Shown: positions 1 through 9,553 of the stretch, in pieces
Numbering within the stretch: the first letter of the stretch is position 1
Layout: each line of letters starts with the position of its first letter
Source: Piezodorus guildinii
Taxonomy: Eukaryota > Arthropoda > Insecta > Hemiptera > Pentatomidae
Length of the DNA: 64,000 nt
Direction of reading: 5' to 3'
Assembly (NCBI GenBank): GCA_023052935.1
Contig: CM041298.1
Coordinates: 4,444,063-4,508,062, forward strand
The notes under the pieces: generated by a model
What the model was told of the DNA's origin: nothing
What the model saw: only the letters and a program-made list of their open reading frames with translations
Database searches by the model: none
Program-made: the position numbers and the translations under genes

Positions 1-82
1 CACATCCATTATATTACCCTGGACTCCAGGCGAAGGACTAAAACACATCCTTATTATTCTGGAGTCCAGCCGAAGGACATCA
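1..82. repeat. Short imperfect tandem duplication
   Basis: Two adjacent units of about 40 bases share the pattern CACATCC..TTAT..CTGGA.TCCAG.CGAAGGAC (positions about 1-40 and 43-82). The second unit differs by a few substitutions and one small indel. No function is apparent; the array may continue left of the window. Confidence 0.5.
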
Positions 83-546
83 ATTCCATCTTGTATACAG
101 CTAACTCTTCTCCTTGATTCATGGTCTATTCCTATGTTTTCATTTTCTCCCGCTTTGTGGCCCGGGGCAAACCATTTATCTGATGTAATATTATTTGGAG
201 AAATATTATCTTCAGTTTTGACTTTTATGGCTTCACAACTGACAAAATTCGCTGCTCTGTTATGGAATAAAACAAAACAAGAAGGAGTTAGACCGAGTGA
301 TGGTAGTAAAAAAAAACAATTAAATAGTTTTAACTTTAACCCTACGTATACATAATTTGCATTGTCCCATATCTAGAATAATAATTACCTTCAAAATAAA
401 ATTGTATTGTAGTACCGTTTTCCATCTTATTAACGAACTTTTAACAGTCTAAACAATGAACTAAATTCAAATTTTCAAAAGCACAATTTATGACAATTAA
501 ATAACAAACCTTGATATTGATATTAACAATCCTTTCGCCGAAAATG
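83..546. other. AT-rich stretch, nothing recognised
   Basis: A 73-codon open frame at 134-355 (+) has no recognisable motif and looks like chance. No repeat family of this window was recognised here. Confidence 0.4.
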
Positions 547-669
547 GAAAAAATCTGGTGCGGGCAACACACGACTTTCCCTTACCTCAGATGTTAAAAT
601 AAATTTATAAACTATTAAATATACTTTAATTTGCAAAAAATATTTTTAATTGATTTTAATAAAATGTTA
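547..669 (+). repeat. DR1 fragment (5' end only)
   Basis: Begins AAAAAATCTGGTGCGGGC and continues with the DR1 start (CACACGACTTTC, then TTACCTC), but decays after about 120 bases. It abuts a complete DR1 copy in the opposite orientation at 670, giving an inverted pair. Confidence 0.7.
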
Positions 670-1582
670 TTACTTTCACTTACTATATATAGTAAGGGTA
701 AGTATTGCGATCGTGAAAATATTCGGATTCCAGTTTTCAACGGAATTACACGTTTTAGGGTCCCCTGAGTCCAAATAACCAAGTCTCGCAAAAAGGTCTG
801 TGTGTGTGCGTGTGGGTGTGTATGTGGTAACTCCCGGGCGGAAACGGTAAGTACTATGAAACTGAAATTTCATATTTAAGACAACTAACTATACGCCCGA
901 GACGTGACAAAACGTTTTTCATCTAAATGAGATTACCAGAAGAGGCACTTTATACCATGCATTTTGCCCCATTTTTCGATTTTCTCAAAAACGGTTCCGA
1001 CGATTTTGATTAAACTCGCTATATCGATGTAAAATTTAATGGGCTTTAATATCATTTAGGTTTTATACTGATTAAAATGGTCATATTGCAAATGCCGATA
1101 TTTTAAATTGTTTTCATCTAAAGTACCTTGAATTTTGTAGATTCAATAAAAATGACTATATTATCTTGTTAACGCTGATGAAAAACAGGTAAATATATAA
1201 ATTGAATAAATTCGATACCCGACTAAAGGAGACAACAGAAAAAATATGTTTTTAATGTAACTTTTTCGTTTTTGAACATAAGAGCAGTAATATACATGTA
1301 TGATATACCGTTGGAAATCTAAAGATTTTAGAAAAAATATTATCGCATACACAAGCTTTTAAAAGTTAATAGAGAGTGATGAAATGAACATAAAACTAAC
1401 TGAATATTTTAGATAATAATATAATAGATTTTTTAATAAAACACATGTTACTATATAAATTCAATTTAATTAATTCTTTAATAGTTTCACGTATTTTTAT
1501 CTCTAACTGTTTTTGAAAATTCTTTCATTGATTTTAAAAATGGAGGAAAGTGAAAGTCGTGTGTTGCCCGCACCAGATTTTT
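670..1582 (-). repeat. DR1 repeat, complete copy
   Basis: About 913 bases in minus orientation. It runs from the AT hairpin end (TTACTATATATAGTAAGG) through GCGATCG and a (GT)n stretch to CCCGCACCAGATTTTT. It carries every landmark of the family: CTCCCGGGCGGAAACGG, the segment around ACCAGAAGAGGCACTTTATA, and GTATGATATACCGTTGGAA read in this orientation. The CA/GT microsatellite is longer here than in other copies. It has no coding capacity; the short open frames inside are not conserved between copies. Confidence 0.85.
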
Positions 1583-1862
1583 CATTTTTTATATTAAATA
1601 ATATAACTATATTAAATTATTAATCAGTGATAAGTTAAATACCCATTCGTTACTGTATTTTCATTTCAACATTAATATCTAACGAGGCAGAACGTCTTTT
1701 GTTAACGATAGGTCAATCAAGTTTTCATACACTTTCTATATTGATCCTATTTCTTGTACTATGAGTGTTTTTCCAGTGTTATCTGTATAAATCTTATCTC
1801 TATTCTCAACTCTTAGTTCAGTATCAACTTTCCTTGTGCCAGGGAAACTGATTTATTTTCTC
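1583..1862. other. AT-rich spacer, nothing recognised
   Basis: No open frame, known repeat or structure was recognised between the DR1 copy and the Tc1 relic. Confidence 0.4.
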
Positions 1863-2475
1863 GTGATTTTAGAGAGTTTGTGGTTCGTTACCGAATGCAG
1901 GGCTTATCTCTAGAAAAAAATGCATATCTATTTAATAAGTCACATGCTACTGTACAGTATGTACTAAAAAGACATATAGGATTAAAATATCTGGAGGACA
2001 GACCATGTGCTGGAAGACAAGAGACTGGAGAACCCATCCTTGCTGAAATCCATGCAAATCCTCACACTACCGCTACCTCAATGGCCATGATAATAAATAA
2101 GGACTGTGGGATTCAAATCCACCCAGCAGAAGGGAAGAATACAGTGGTCGAGTCACAAGAAGGAAGCCCTTCATCAATAAGATAAACCGGAAGACGCACC
2201 TGCAATTTGCCAAGGAGTCTGTAAATGAACCCATCAATTTTTTTGTAAAGAGTCATATTCTCTTACGAATCCAAATTTAATTTTGGATTTATCTGCAGCC
2301 TTGATGCTTAAAACAAATCCAGGGGATTTTACAAAACAAAGGAAAAGCTTCAATGGTCGAGTCGCAAGAAGAAAGCATCCTTACTGTAATTTCCCAAGGA
2401 GTTTGTAAATAAACTCAACAATTTCTGAGTAAGGGCCAAACCAAATTTAACATTTTCAGACCAGATGGCAGGTCA
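1863..2475 (+). pseudogene. Tc1-like transposase relic
   Basis: The 101-codon frame at 1880-2185 resembles the N-terminal DNA-binding half of Tc1 transposases: a helix-turn-helix with SHATVQYVLKRH, then RPCAGRQETGEP (like the GRP linker) and NPHTTATSMA (second helix-turn-helix). After about 2130 the frame shifts; the text continues as an RVARRKP-like block, then NRKTHLQFAKE, typical of Tc1. At about 2350-2460 a second partial copy of the same region appears and reaches KFNIFRPDG, which follows the first catalytic aspartate in the family. The rest of the catalytic domain is absent. Inference: a dead, partly duplicated Tc1 fragment. The family call rests on motif resemblance. Confidence 0.7.
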
Positions 2476-2513
2476 AAGTTCTCTAATTCGTTTATTTGCA
2501 TTTATCCTATTAT

Positions 2514-2783
2514 TTTTTGTTTATTTATTTAACGTCACTTAATGCTACTGTGGCTAATCGGACGAAGTCCTAAATTTTGCCTATCTAGGTTTTGTTAGGA
2601 TAGGGATCTTTAACGAGTATCTGACATCGCACAGGCTCGGGACAACCTTTTAACGTCCCTTCCGACGGACGGCATAACTAAAGATTTTATTCTCCCATTA
2701 AAAAATCCTAGGACCACTTGCAGGTTTGAACAAGTGATCTTTGGCATAGGAGGCTGTTATGCTAGCCAACCAGCTACAAGTGA
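2514..2783 (-). mobile_element. SINE1 (tRNA-derived), nearly full length
   Basis: Minus-strand copy of the approximately 285-bp SINE1 family. Reading the minus strand, it starts at CACTTGTAGCTGG (A-box region), has a mutated B-box (here the complement reads TTTGAACAAGTGATC), then the body with CCTAGGATTTTTTAATGGG, and ends in GACGTTAAATAAATAAAC. Some family sequence (GATGCTACAGTGG) is deleted. No clear target duplication was found. Confidence 0.8.
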
Positions 2784-2837
2784 ATGGAAACTTTTTTGAG
2801 TAAGTGTATTTCATTTATACTCTCTCCTAATATTTTT

Positions 2838-3010
2838 CCATCGTAAAATTCTCAATGCTTCTTACTGTGTCAGAAATAAACCCGTCCATACAGACCTAAT
2901 TGTACCCTATGTTGCTGATTTGGCCCGGACAAATTACCTATCTTTCCATGACAAACTCCATTCCCACCCTAACCAACTAGTTTCAATTCTGAAAAGAAGT
3001 CCAGTGAGAG
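2838..3010 (+). mobile_element. Jockey-like LINE fragment
   Basis: Decayed piece of the RT C-terminal region also found at 32958-33479: KILNAxYxVxNKxVHxDL, then ADLARTNYLSFHDKLHSHP. It is frameshifted and truncated at both ends. Confidence 0.6.
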
Positions 3011-3463
3011 ACTTTCTAAACAGTTCGTCCACAGTCTAAAAACATCTTAATGCTTAGCTATTGGATTGTATATTTAAATCGAACCTCGTACAAGCTTTAC
3101 ATAAAATAGAAAAATACATGCCTCAGCATGTTTTTTTTTCCCCTAGTGAAAACAGACTTCGTTGTTATTCAAAGCTCGTTGGAAGCCAACTCCCACCTTC
3201 AACACCTTCCTAACGAACATCCTGACGAGTGCAATTAAATCCGACCACTATCGATAAATCACCCGCCAAAGAGATACAAAATATTATCGCTGCATATAAC
3301 AGATATTAAAAAGTAAAAATAAAAAAAACGTGAATGAAAGTGACGCAACTTAAGAAACCATCTCTCTGTCACTTGAAGAAATGTAAACTTTATTCTGGGA
3401 CCTTCTGTCCCCTAAGAATAACAGTAAAGTAGAAAAATTGAGTCTTGTGTCTGACATAAAAAT
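3011..3463. other. Unassigned AT-rich sequence
   Basis: May include decayed LINE tail. No feature can be supported. Confidence 0.3.
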
Positions 3464-4364
3464 AAAAATCTGGTGAGCACAACACACGACTTTCACTTAC
3501 CTCCGTTATTAATATCAATTCGAGAATTTTTAAACAAATTTATAAACGAAAATAAATTGTTAAAGAATTATTTAAATTGGATTTTAATAGAAATATGTGT
3601 TTTATTTAATAATCTATTATATTATTATCTACGACAATCAGTTAGTTTTATGTTCATTTCATCACTCTCTATTAATTTTTAAAAGCTTGTGTTTACAATA
3701 ATATTTTTTCTAAAATCTTTAGCTTTCCAACGGTATATCATACATGTATATTACTGTTCATATGTTCAAAAACAAAAAATTGCATTAAAAAAATATTCTT
3801 TCTGTTTTCTCCTATAGTTGGGTATCGAATTTATTCAATTTATATATTTACCTGTTTTTCATCAGCGTTAACAAGATAATATAGCTATTTTTATAGAATC
3901 TACAAAATTAAAGGTACTTTAGAAGAAGAAATTTTAAAATATCGGCATTTAAGCCCTGTGAGACCATTTTAATCAGTATGAAACCTACATGACGTTAAAG
4001 CCCATTGAATTTTACATCGAAATAGCGAGTTTGATCAAAATCGTCGGAACCGTTTTCGAGAAAATCGAAAAAAGATGCAAAATGCATGGTATAAAGTGGC
4101 TCTTCTGGTAAGCTCATTTTGATAAAAAAGTTTTTGTAACGTTTCGGGCGTATATTTGTCTTAAATATGAAAATTCAGCTTCATAGGACTTACCGTTTCC
4201 GCCCGGGAGTTACCACACACACATACAGACCTTTTTTCGGGACTTGGTCATTTGGACTAGTGGACCCTAAAATGTGTATTTCCGTCGAAAACTGGAATTA
4301 GAAAATGTTCACGATCGCAATACTTTCCCTTACTATATATTTCATATATAGGTAAGTGAAAGTA
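3464..4364 (+). repeat. DR1 repeat, complete copy (long-hairpin variant)
   Basis: About 901 bases from AAAAATCTGGTGAGCAC to GGTAAGTGAAAGT. The terminal hairpin is the long form, ACTATATATTTCATATATAG. Internal landmarks are present: CTTTCCAACGGTATATCAT, ATCGGCATTTAAGCCC, and CGAGTTTGATCAAAATCGTC. Confidence 0.85.
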
Positions 4365-4422
4365 ATAAATAAAGGTATATAACAACAAAATTGATTAAAT
4401 ACATATTATTATAAATCTTGTA

Positions 4423-4491
4423 AAAGTTTATAGAGAGTGATGAAAAGCCGGTGAAGCTAACTGATTGTTGTTGATAAAAATATAATAGATT
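4423..4491 (-). repeat. DR1 fragment, left part of an interrupted copy
   Basis: Carries AAAAGTTTATAGAGAGTGAT to AATATAATAGATT of DR1 in minus orientation. The copy is cut at 4491 by a 1.34-kb insertion and resumes at about 5835. Confidence 0.7.
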
Positions 4492-5834
4492 ACTAGCTGT
4501 AACCCGCGGCTTTGCTCGCGAATATTTTAGTTTGTCTTTACTTAAATTTGCATAAATGCGTTTATGAGTAGTAACTGTAAAATAAATATGATGGAGCAGT
4601 TGTTTAGGGATGTGGTCACAAAAAAACTACCAAGAAAACAAACATTTATTTTTTCTTACTGGAGTGTTTTCTTGGTGGCTTCACCTTTAACCAACTTTTT
4701 AACCATATAGTCCCAAATGGTCAACAACTGCTCCAATATTATAAGACGTATACATTTTCAAGAAATATAAATATTATATTTTTAATAATTACATTATCAA
4801 AATATCCCCATTCGTTGGATCAATGTATATCAATCACATTTATGTTGCAAACGAGACTATATACCACGATTACGTTAAAGCTAAAATATATTGAGTAATT
4901 TTGGGTATGCCTACTTCTATTGGATCGCTATTGTATATTTAACAGAATTAAATGGCAACTTATTAGACTAAAGTTAGAATTAGGGTTTATGAGGAAAGTG
5001 ATTGAAAAACAACTTAACCTATTACTATAATTAATCTAATACAACTAAAAATGTCTTGTTTCTAATATCGAGACACACAGAAAAAATAGAACAAAAACTA
5101 CACTTACGGTTTTCCTCATTACAGTAACCCTGCCATGGGTGCATTTATTTCTACGTGTACCATCTTGCGATACAACGCGTATTTTTATTACATAATATTA
5201 ATTTTAAAAAACTACACTTCTTTATCTTTGTTTGCGGTTTATTGAATTCAATTTGATGAATAAAATAATTTTAATTAAAATTACTACGAATTACGAAAGT
5301 CGTTGATAGTGAATAGCAATGAGCTACTCTGTTAATGATTATTTCATGTCAGATATCAATTTTAATTACTCCATGTTACAATAAGATACCAGTACCAAGT
5401 AGCCACATCCAAATCATTCAATAACATCGTTTTATCTTTTAAACATAACCGTTGTATATCATCAAGTACTTATAATTTTTCTGAAAACGTATAGTAATAT
5501 GTATTTTATTATAACTGGAAACTATAATGTGAATGTATATTTTATAAATAAGAACGCATAGAAACAATCAACACACACTTATTTGAATTAATAATCACAT
5601 ATGTGAAGATATGGGAAGGTTATCCCATTGGAACCAGTGTTGCCACAGTTAAACAAATTTTGTTTTACGTTTTAGAAAAATATTTTTTTCAACCATTTAG
5701 AATAGTAATGAAAACTATCCTATCATTTTAGTTGGACCAAATAACAGATACTTACGAAGTTTGATCAAAGTCGGTTCAGTAATTTCAGAGTTTATCCCGA
5801 ACAAACATTGTGACACGAGATTTTTATATATATA
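4492..5834 (+). mobile_element. 1.34-kb retroposon-like insertion in DR1 (CTAGCTGTAACCCGCGGC start)
   Basis: Splits a DR1 copy; AGATT occurs on both sides (4487-4491 and 5835-5839), a possible short target duplication. The start ACTAGCTGTAACCCGCGGCT and the end in TTTTTATATATATAAG resemble RTE-related retroposons common in insect genomes. It carries GTTTGATCAAAGTCGGTTCA near its right end. An internal imperfect hairpin pairs GGAGCAGTTGTT (about 4594) with AACAACTGCTCC (about 4724), and CAAGAAAAC with GTTTTCTTG. No long open frame. Class assignment is inference. Confidence 0.55.
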
Positions 5835-5976
5835 AGATTTAATAAAACATATGTTTCTATTAAAATTTAATTTAATTAATTCTTTAAAAATTTATATAAT
5901 CTCTAAATGTATTTTAAAAATTCTGAAATTGGTTTTAACAACGAAGACAAGTGAAAGTCGTGTGTTGCGCGCACCT
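5835..5976 (-). repeat. DR1 fragment, right part of the interrupted copy
   Basis: Resumes with AATAAAACATATGTTTCTAT and ends with GTGAAAGTCGTGTGTTGCGC, then GCACC. It matches the DR1 terminus in minus orientation, completing the piece at 4423-4491. Confidence 0.7.
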
Positions 5977-6757
5977 TTTTCATAAACAACCAAATATTCC
6001 AGCTCCATAGAAATGAGCCATAGATGTCCATGAATCACCAGTTCCGATGACGAATTGAAAAGAGGTTAACAACATTGAAGGCAGGAAGGTGAATAAGATA
6101 GAAGACAAAGCGATGAATAACTTCGGAATAAATTACTCTCCATAGAATGCAGGAGGTGCATCGTATAGCATATCTTTGTTCTGGGTTCTCTTTTAAGGAT
6201 CCTTTAAAGAAATTATTATTATATATCCTGAACACGTTAAAATAACTATAAATAGATGAAAATGAATGAAGAATCTTGGAATGATTACTTATATAGATTG
6301 TTACTGTAGCTAGGAGTAACAGTGTAAGGAGGCTCTTTCGAGAAGGCTCAATATGGCGGACAATCCTGATGACGTCACTGGTACTTAGTATTTTGTGTCC
6401 TGCTTGTTCTGGGTGGTAGTTCAGTCTACTATTGAAGTTTTTTACTGTGCTATTTAATTCTTTTGGGGTGTTCTTTAGCAGTGTTAAACTGAATATATGT
6501 CAGGAAAACCTATTTGTAAAAATTATGATAAATTACCTAGTAAAACATTTAACAGGTAAGAAAATGTTTACATATGAAGGTGCGTTATAATAGAAACAAT
6601 ACACTTATCGAATAAATATTACATAGATGAACAAATAAAACTAGGGATCTTTGGTTAATTCTCAGACTCTCTTAAAAAAAAGTAAACTCATTTCTATCTT
6701 TTGTTTATATTTTTGGCAACAATTGGTGCATAATTTTTTACAATGCTCTATATTAAA
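5977..6757. other. Non-repetitive-looking AT-rich stretch
   Basis: No family of this window and no convincing gene. A 66-codon minus frame at 6035-6235 lacks any motif. Confidence 0.35.
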
Positions 6758-6944
6758 TCTACACTAATATTATAAACCTAAAAAGTTTGTTTGTTTGTTT
6801 GTGTGAACGCGCTAATCTCAGAAACTACTGGTTCTAATTGAAAAATTCTTTTTGTGTTGGATAGTCCATTTATCGAGGAAGGTTATAGGCTATATAACAT
6901 CACGCTGCTACCAATATGAGTAAAGAATCAGTGCAAAAGGTGGG
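6758..6944 (+). mobile_element. Helitron-like 5' end fragment
   Basis: Starts A^TCTACACTAATATTATAA, then TTTGTTTGTTTGTTTG, AACGCGCTAATCTCAG and GGAAGGTTATAGGCTATAT. This string is widespread in insect genomes, and I recall it as a rolling-circle (Helitron) left terminus, which conventionally begins TC after a host A. It is truncated at about 6944, where a DR1 copy begins. The assignment is from memory of the motif. Confidence 0.5.
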
Positions 6945-7390
6945 GAAAAAATCTGGTGCAAAAAATTTTCGAAAACAGTTAGAGATAAAAATACGTGAAA
7001 CTATTAAGGAATTAATTTAATTGAATTTATATAGAAACATTTGTTTCATTAAAAAATCTATTATATTATTATCTAAAATAATCATTTAGTTGTATCGGCT
7101 TTTCATCACTCTCTATTAACTTTTAAAAGCTTATGTATGAGATAATATTTTTTCTAAACCCTTTAACTTTCCAACGGTATATCATACATTTATTTTTCTG
7201 CTCTAATGTCCAAAAACAAAAAAATGCATTAAAAAAATATTGTTTCTGTTTTCTCCTTTCGTTGGGATTCGAATGCATTCAATTTATATATTTACCTGTT
7301 TTTTTCATCAGTGGTAACAAAATAATATAGTTATTTTTATAGAATTAACAAAATTAAAGGTACTTTAGGGAAAGAATGTATAAAATATCG
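6945..7390 (+). repeat. DR1 fragment, 3'-truncated with internal deletion
   Basis: Begins AAAAAATCTGGTGC and jumps to TTTTCGAAAACAGTTAGAGA, missing the ACTTTCACTTACC segment. It then follows DR1 to AAAATATCGGG, where it joins a SINE1 fragment at about 7391. Confidence 0.75.
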
Positions 7391-7564
7391 GGATATTTAA
7401 CATCGCACAGGCTCGGGATCACCTCTTAACGTCCCCACCGAAGGACGGTATAACTAAGGATTTTTTACTTCCATTAAAAAATCCTAGGACCACCTGCGGA
7501 TTTGAACCCGTGACCTTTGGCATAGGAGGCTGTTATGCTAGCCACCCAGCTACAAGTGATCCCA
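7391..7564 (-). mobile_element. SINE1 fragment (5' two-thirds)
   Basis: Minus copy keeping the tRNA-like head: A-box region around GGGATCACTTGTAGCTGGG and B-box GGTCACGGGTTCAAATCC (complement of the plus strand). It ends inside the body at CATCGCACAGG, joined directly to DR1, so its 3' third is missing. Confidence 0.8.
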
Positions 7565-7689
7565 TTAACAGGATGAAATATACATTGTACAATCAACATA
7601 TTAAAATAAATATTTTTAGATTATCCTATTATGAAGAGTCTTTTAATATAATTAAGTTAATATGGAACAATCTCTTATGTTAATAAACA

Positions 7690-8056
7690 TTTATTTATTC
7701 TTCATATTTCATAATTGACGTTTCGGGGCTAATAATGCCTCATCTTCAGAATTTTTTAGTCATCTACTATTAACAATTCAAAATTAAATTAATTTAAAAC
7801 ATTCAACAAACATAAATATCACAATTAATCAATTCATTATCACTCTATAACAATTTGAACAGTATTACATCTCTACTTACATAAAAATTTATGTAATATA
7901 TTATAGTGTGATTATGAATTGATTAATTGTGATATTTATAGTTGTTGAATGTTTTAAATTAATTTAATTTTGAATTGTTAATAGTGATTGACTAAAAAAT
8001 TCTGAAGATGAGGCGTTATTAGCCGAAAAGTATATTATGAAATAAGAATAATAATA
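7690..8056. repeat. Long inverted repeat (about 160-base arms)
   Basis: Left arm about 7690-7852 and right arm about 7895-8056 are near-complementary, with a short spacer containing ACTTACATAAAAATTTATG. In each arm, read outward from the loop, comes AATTGATTAATTGTGATATT, then TTCTGAAGATGAGGC, ATTATTAGCC and CGAAA. CTGAAGATGAGGC..GCC.CGAAACGTC resembles the short hairpin found in Penelope-like and related retroelement repeats. The transcript would form a very stable hairpin. Confidence 0.75.
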
Positions 8057-8546
8057 ATAGGCTTAGCGAACCCGAAGGTTCGATGCCGATATCACCAAAT
8101 TCCGCCTACACAGACTGGTCCAATGTTCACCGTTCAAGCCCAAGCCCCCGAGATCAGCCATAACGCAATCCTCCCATCGACGCTACGGCCTACCTTTCGG
8201 ACGCCTACCAGTCGGTTCAGCGAGTATTAACTTTCTCGGAATTCGTTCCTCACCGAGCCCTCAATTATATTCACAGAGTACAAGCTCCGCAATTTCGCGT
8301 TGTGCAACCTTCTAAACTCCCCAGTGGCCTCATCTCTCTTCGGACCAAGTATTTTACGCAGTACCTTATTTTCGAAAACCTTAAGCCATTGTTCATGTAA
8401 GCGGCCACGTTTATCTTTCGTAAAGAACCGTCGGAAGAATAATAGTTTTATAAATTCTAACTTTTAAGTTTTTAGATAGAAGCCGAGAACTAAGTAATTT
8501 AGCAACTGAATAATAACACGCATTTTCCACCTTTAACCGGGACTAA
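8057..8546 (-). mobile_element. LINE-B 3' fragment (RTE-like RT C-terminus)
   Basis: Minus copy ending in the family signature GCTAAGCCTATTATTATT (seen here as AATAATAATAGGCTTAGC). Conceptual translation of homologous copies gives the RT C-terminal tail with KDEQRLKVFE, GRPKRRWEDCVK and GLNGEHW. This copy has frameshifts. Its (TAA)n tail touches the right arm of the inverted repeat at 8056. Confidence 0.7.
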
Positions 8547-9097
8547 AATAAATATATTATTGAAATTAATTAGTATGGTGGCGATACCCGATCAGTTTCA
8601 TGTAGCAACATAATTATAAACTAAACACTGTAAGATAACGGTTTTTTTTTTATACCCTTATTTAAAAATAAAAATAAACTGAATACAGATAAAATTAATA
8701 AAAAAATTCACACTGAAACAATTTTTTTCATATAATAACACATAGAGAGTAGACCAAACCGCACAGGGAAAAGATGTCAACTAAATTATGTTAAGATAGA
8801 CAGACATCTATATTGGCAAAATGTAAACATTCCATAATTCAATTAGGAAGTTGTTGGCTATGAGGATATTGGGTGAGTCCTCTGTGGAAACATCATAATT
8901 AGTTCTTTTTTTACTTTTAGAATCTATATTTTAACAAGTTGAATTCTTATAATAAATCGCAACTTCTTAACTTATTTTAAGAAATATTTGTTTCTGGTAA
9001 AACCTAATACTGTCGCGCATATAACAATACTGTCGCGTTGTCAACACCGGGTTCCGTAGAAAATCAGTGTGTTCTGCCAAAAAAAAAAATAATAATA
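8547..9097. other. Unassigned sequence
   Basis: No gene or known repeat was recognised. It contains two short TACTGTCGCG direct repeats at about 9009 and 9028. Confidence 0.3.
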
Positions 9098-9226
9098 AAA
9101 AAAAAATTATATATATAAATATATATCATTTACGCAGAGGTACTTTAAAACATATTCTTTTAAAATCTTCTTAATAGCGACCATTATAACAGAAATTTAC
9201 GCATACGAAGTCGCGGGCAACAGCTA
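9098..9226 (-). mobile_element. Short retroposon fragment (AGCTGTTGCCCGCGAC type)
   Basis: On the minus strand it begins AGCTGTTGCCCGCGACTTCG and ends in an ATATATA/A-rich tail at about 9098-9125. The start is related to the 4492-5834 insertion but the body differs, suggesting a second, shorter retroposon of the same general type. Confidence 0.5.
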
Positions 9227-9454
9227 TTATGTGATAAATATTGAATTTGATAATACATCACTAAACCCATTCGATACTGTTAACTGTTTTTATTTTGATT
9301 TTTTATTTATGTTAACTTTAAAAATCTACTATTTGACTAAATAATTATGTTTCAAATGAAGCCAGGCAAATTGGATTCCATCTGTTCATCGTATATTCTC
9401 AGATGACGAAATGTCCCAGAATAAAACAGATTATTATAAAAAAAGTTCTTACAT

Positions 9455-9553
9455 CCAAAATCCTTCGAAATAATCTTAATGCTCGTTGCTTTGTAGCTAA
9501 AAAAATCATCCACAAATACCTAAATATCAATTTAGTTAGTCCCATTCAAGTTT
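9455..9553 (+). mobile_element. Jockey-like LINE fragment
   Basis: Encodes SKILRNNLNARCFVAKKIIH, then KYLNINLV, matching the RT C-terminal block of the copy at 32958-33479. It is cut at about 9553, where mariner sequence starts in the same frame. Confidence 0.6.
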
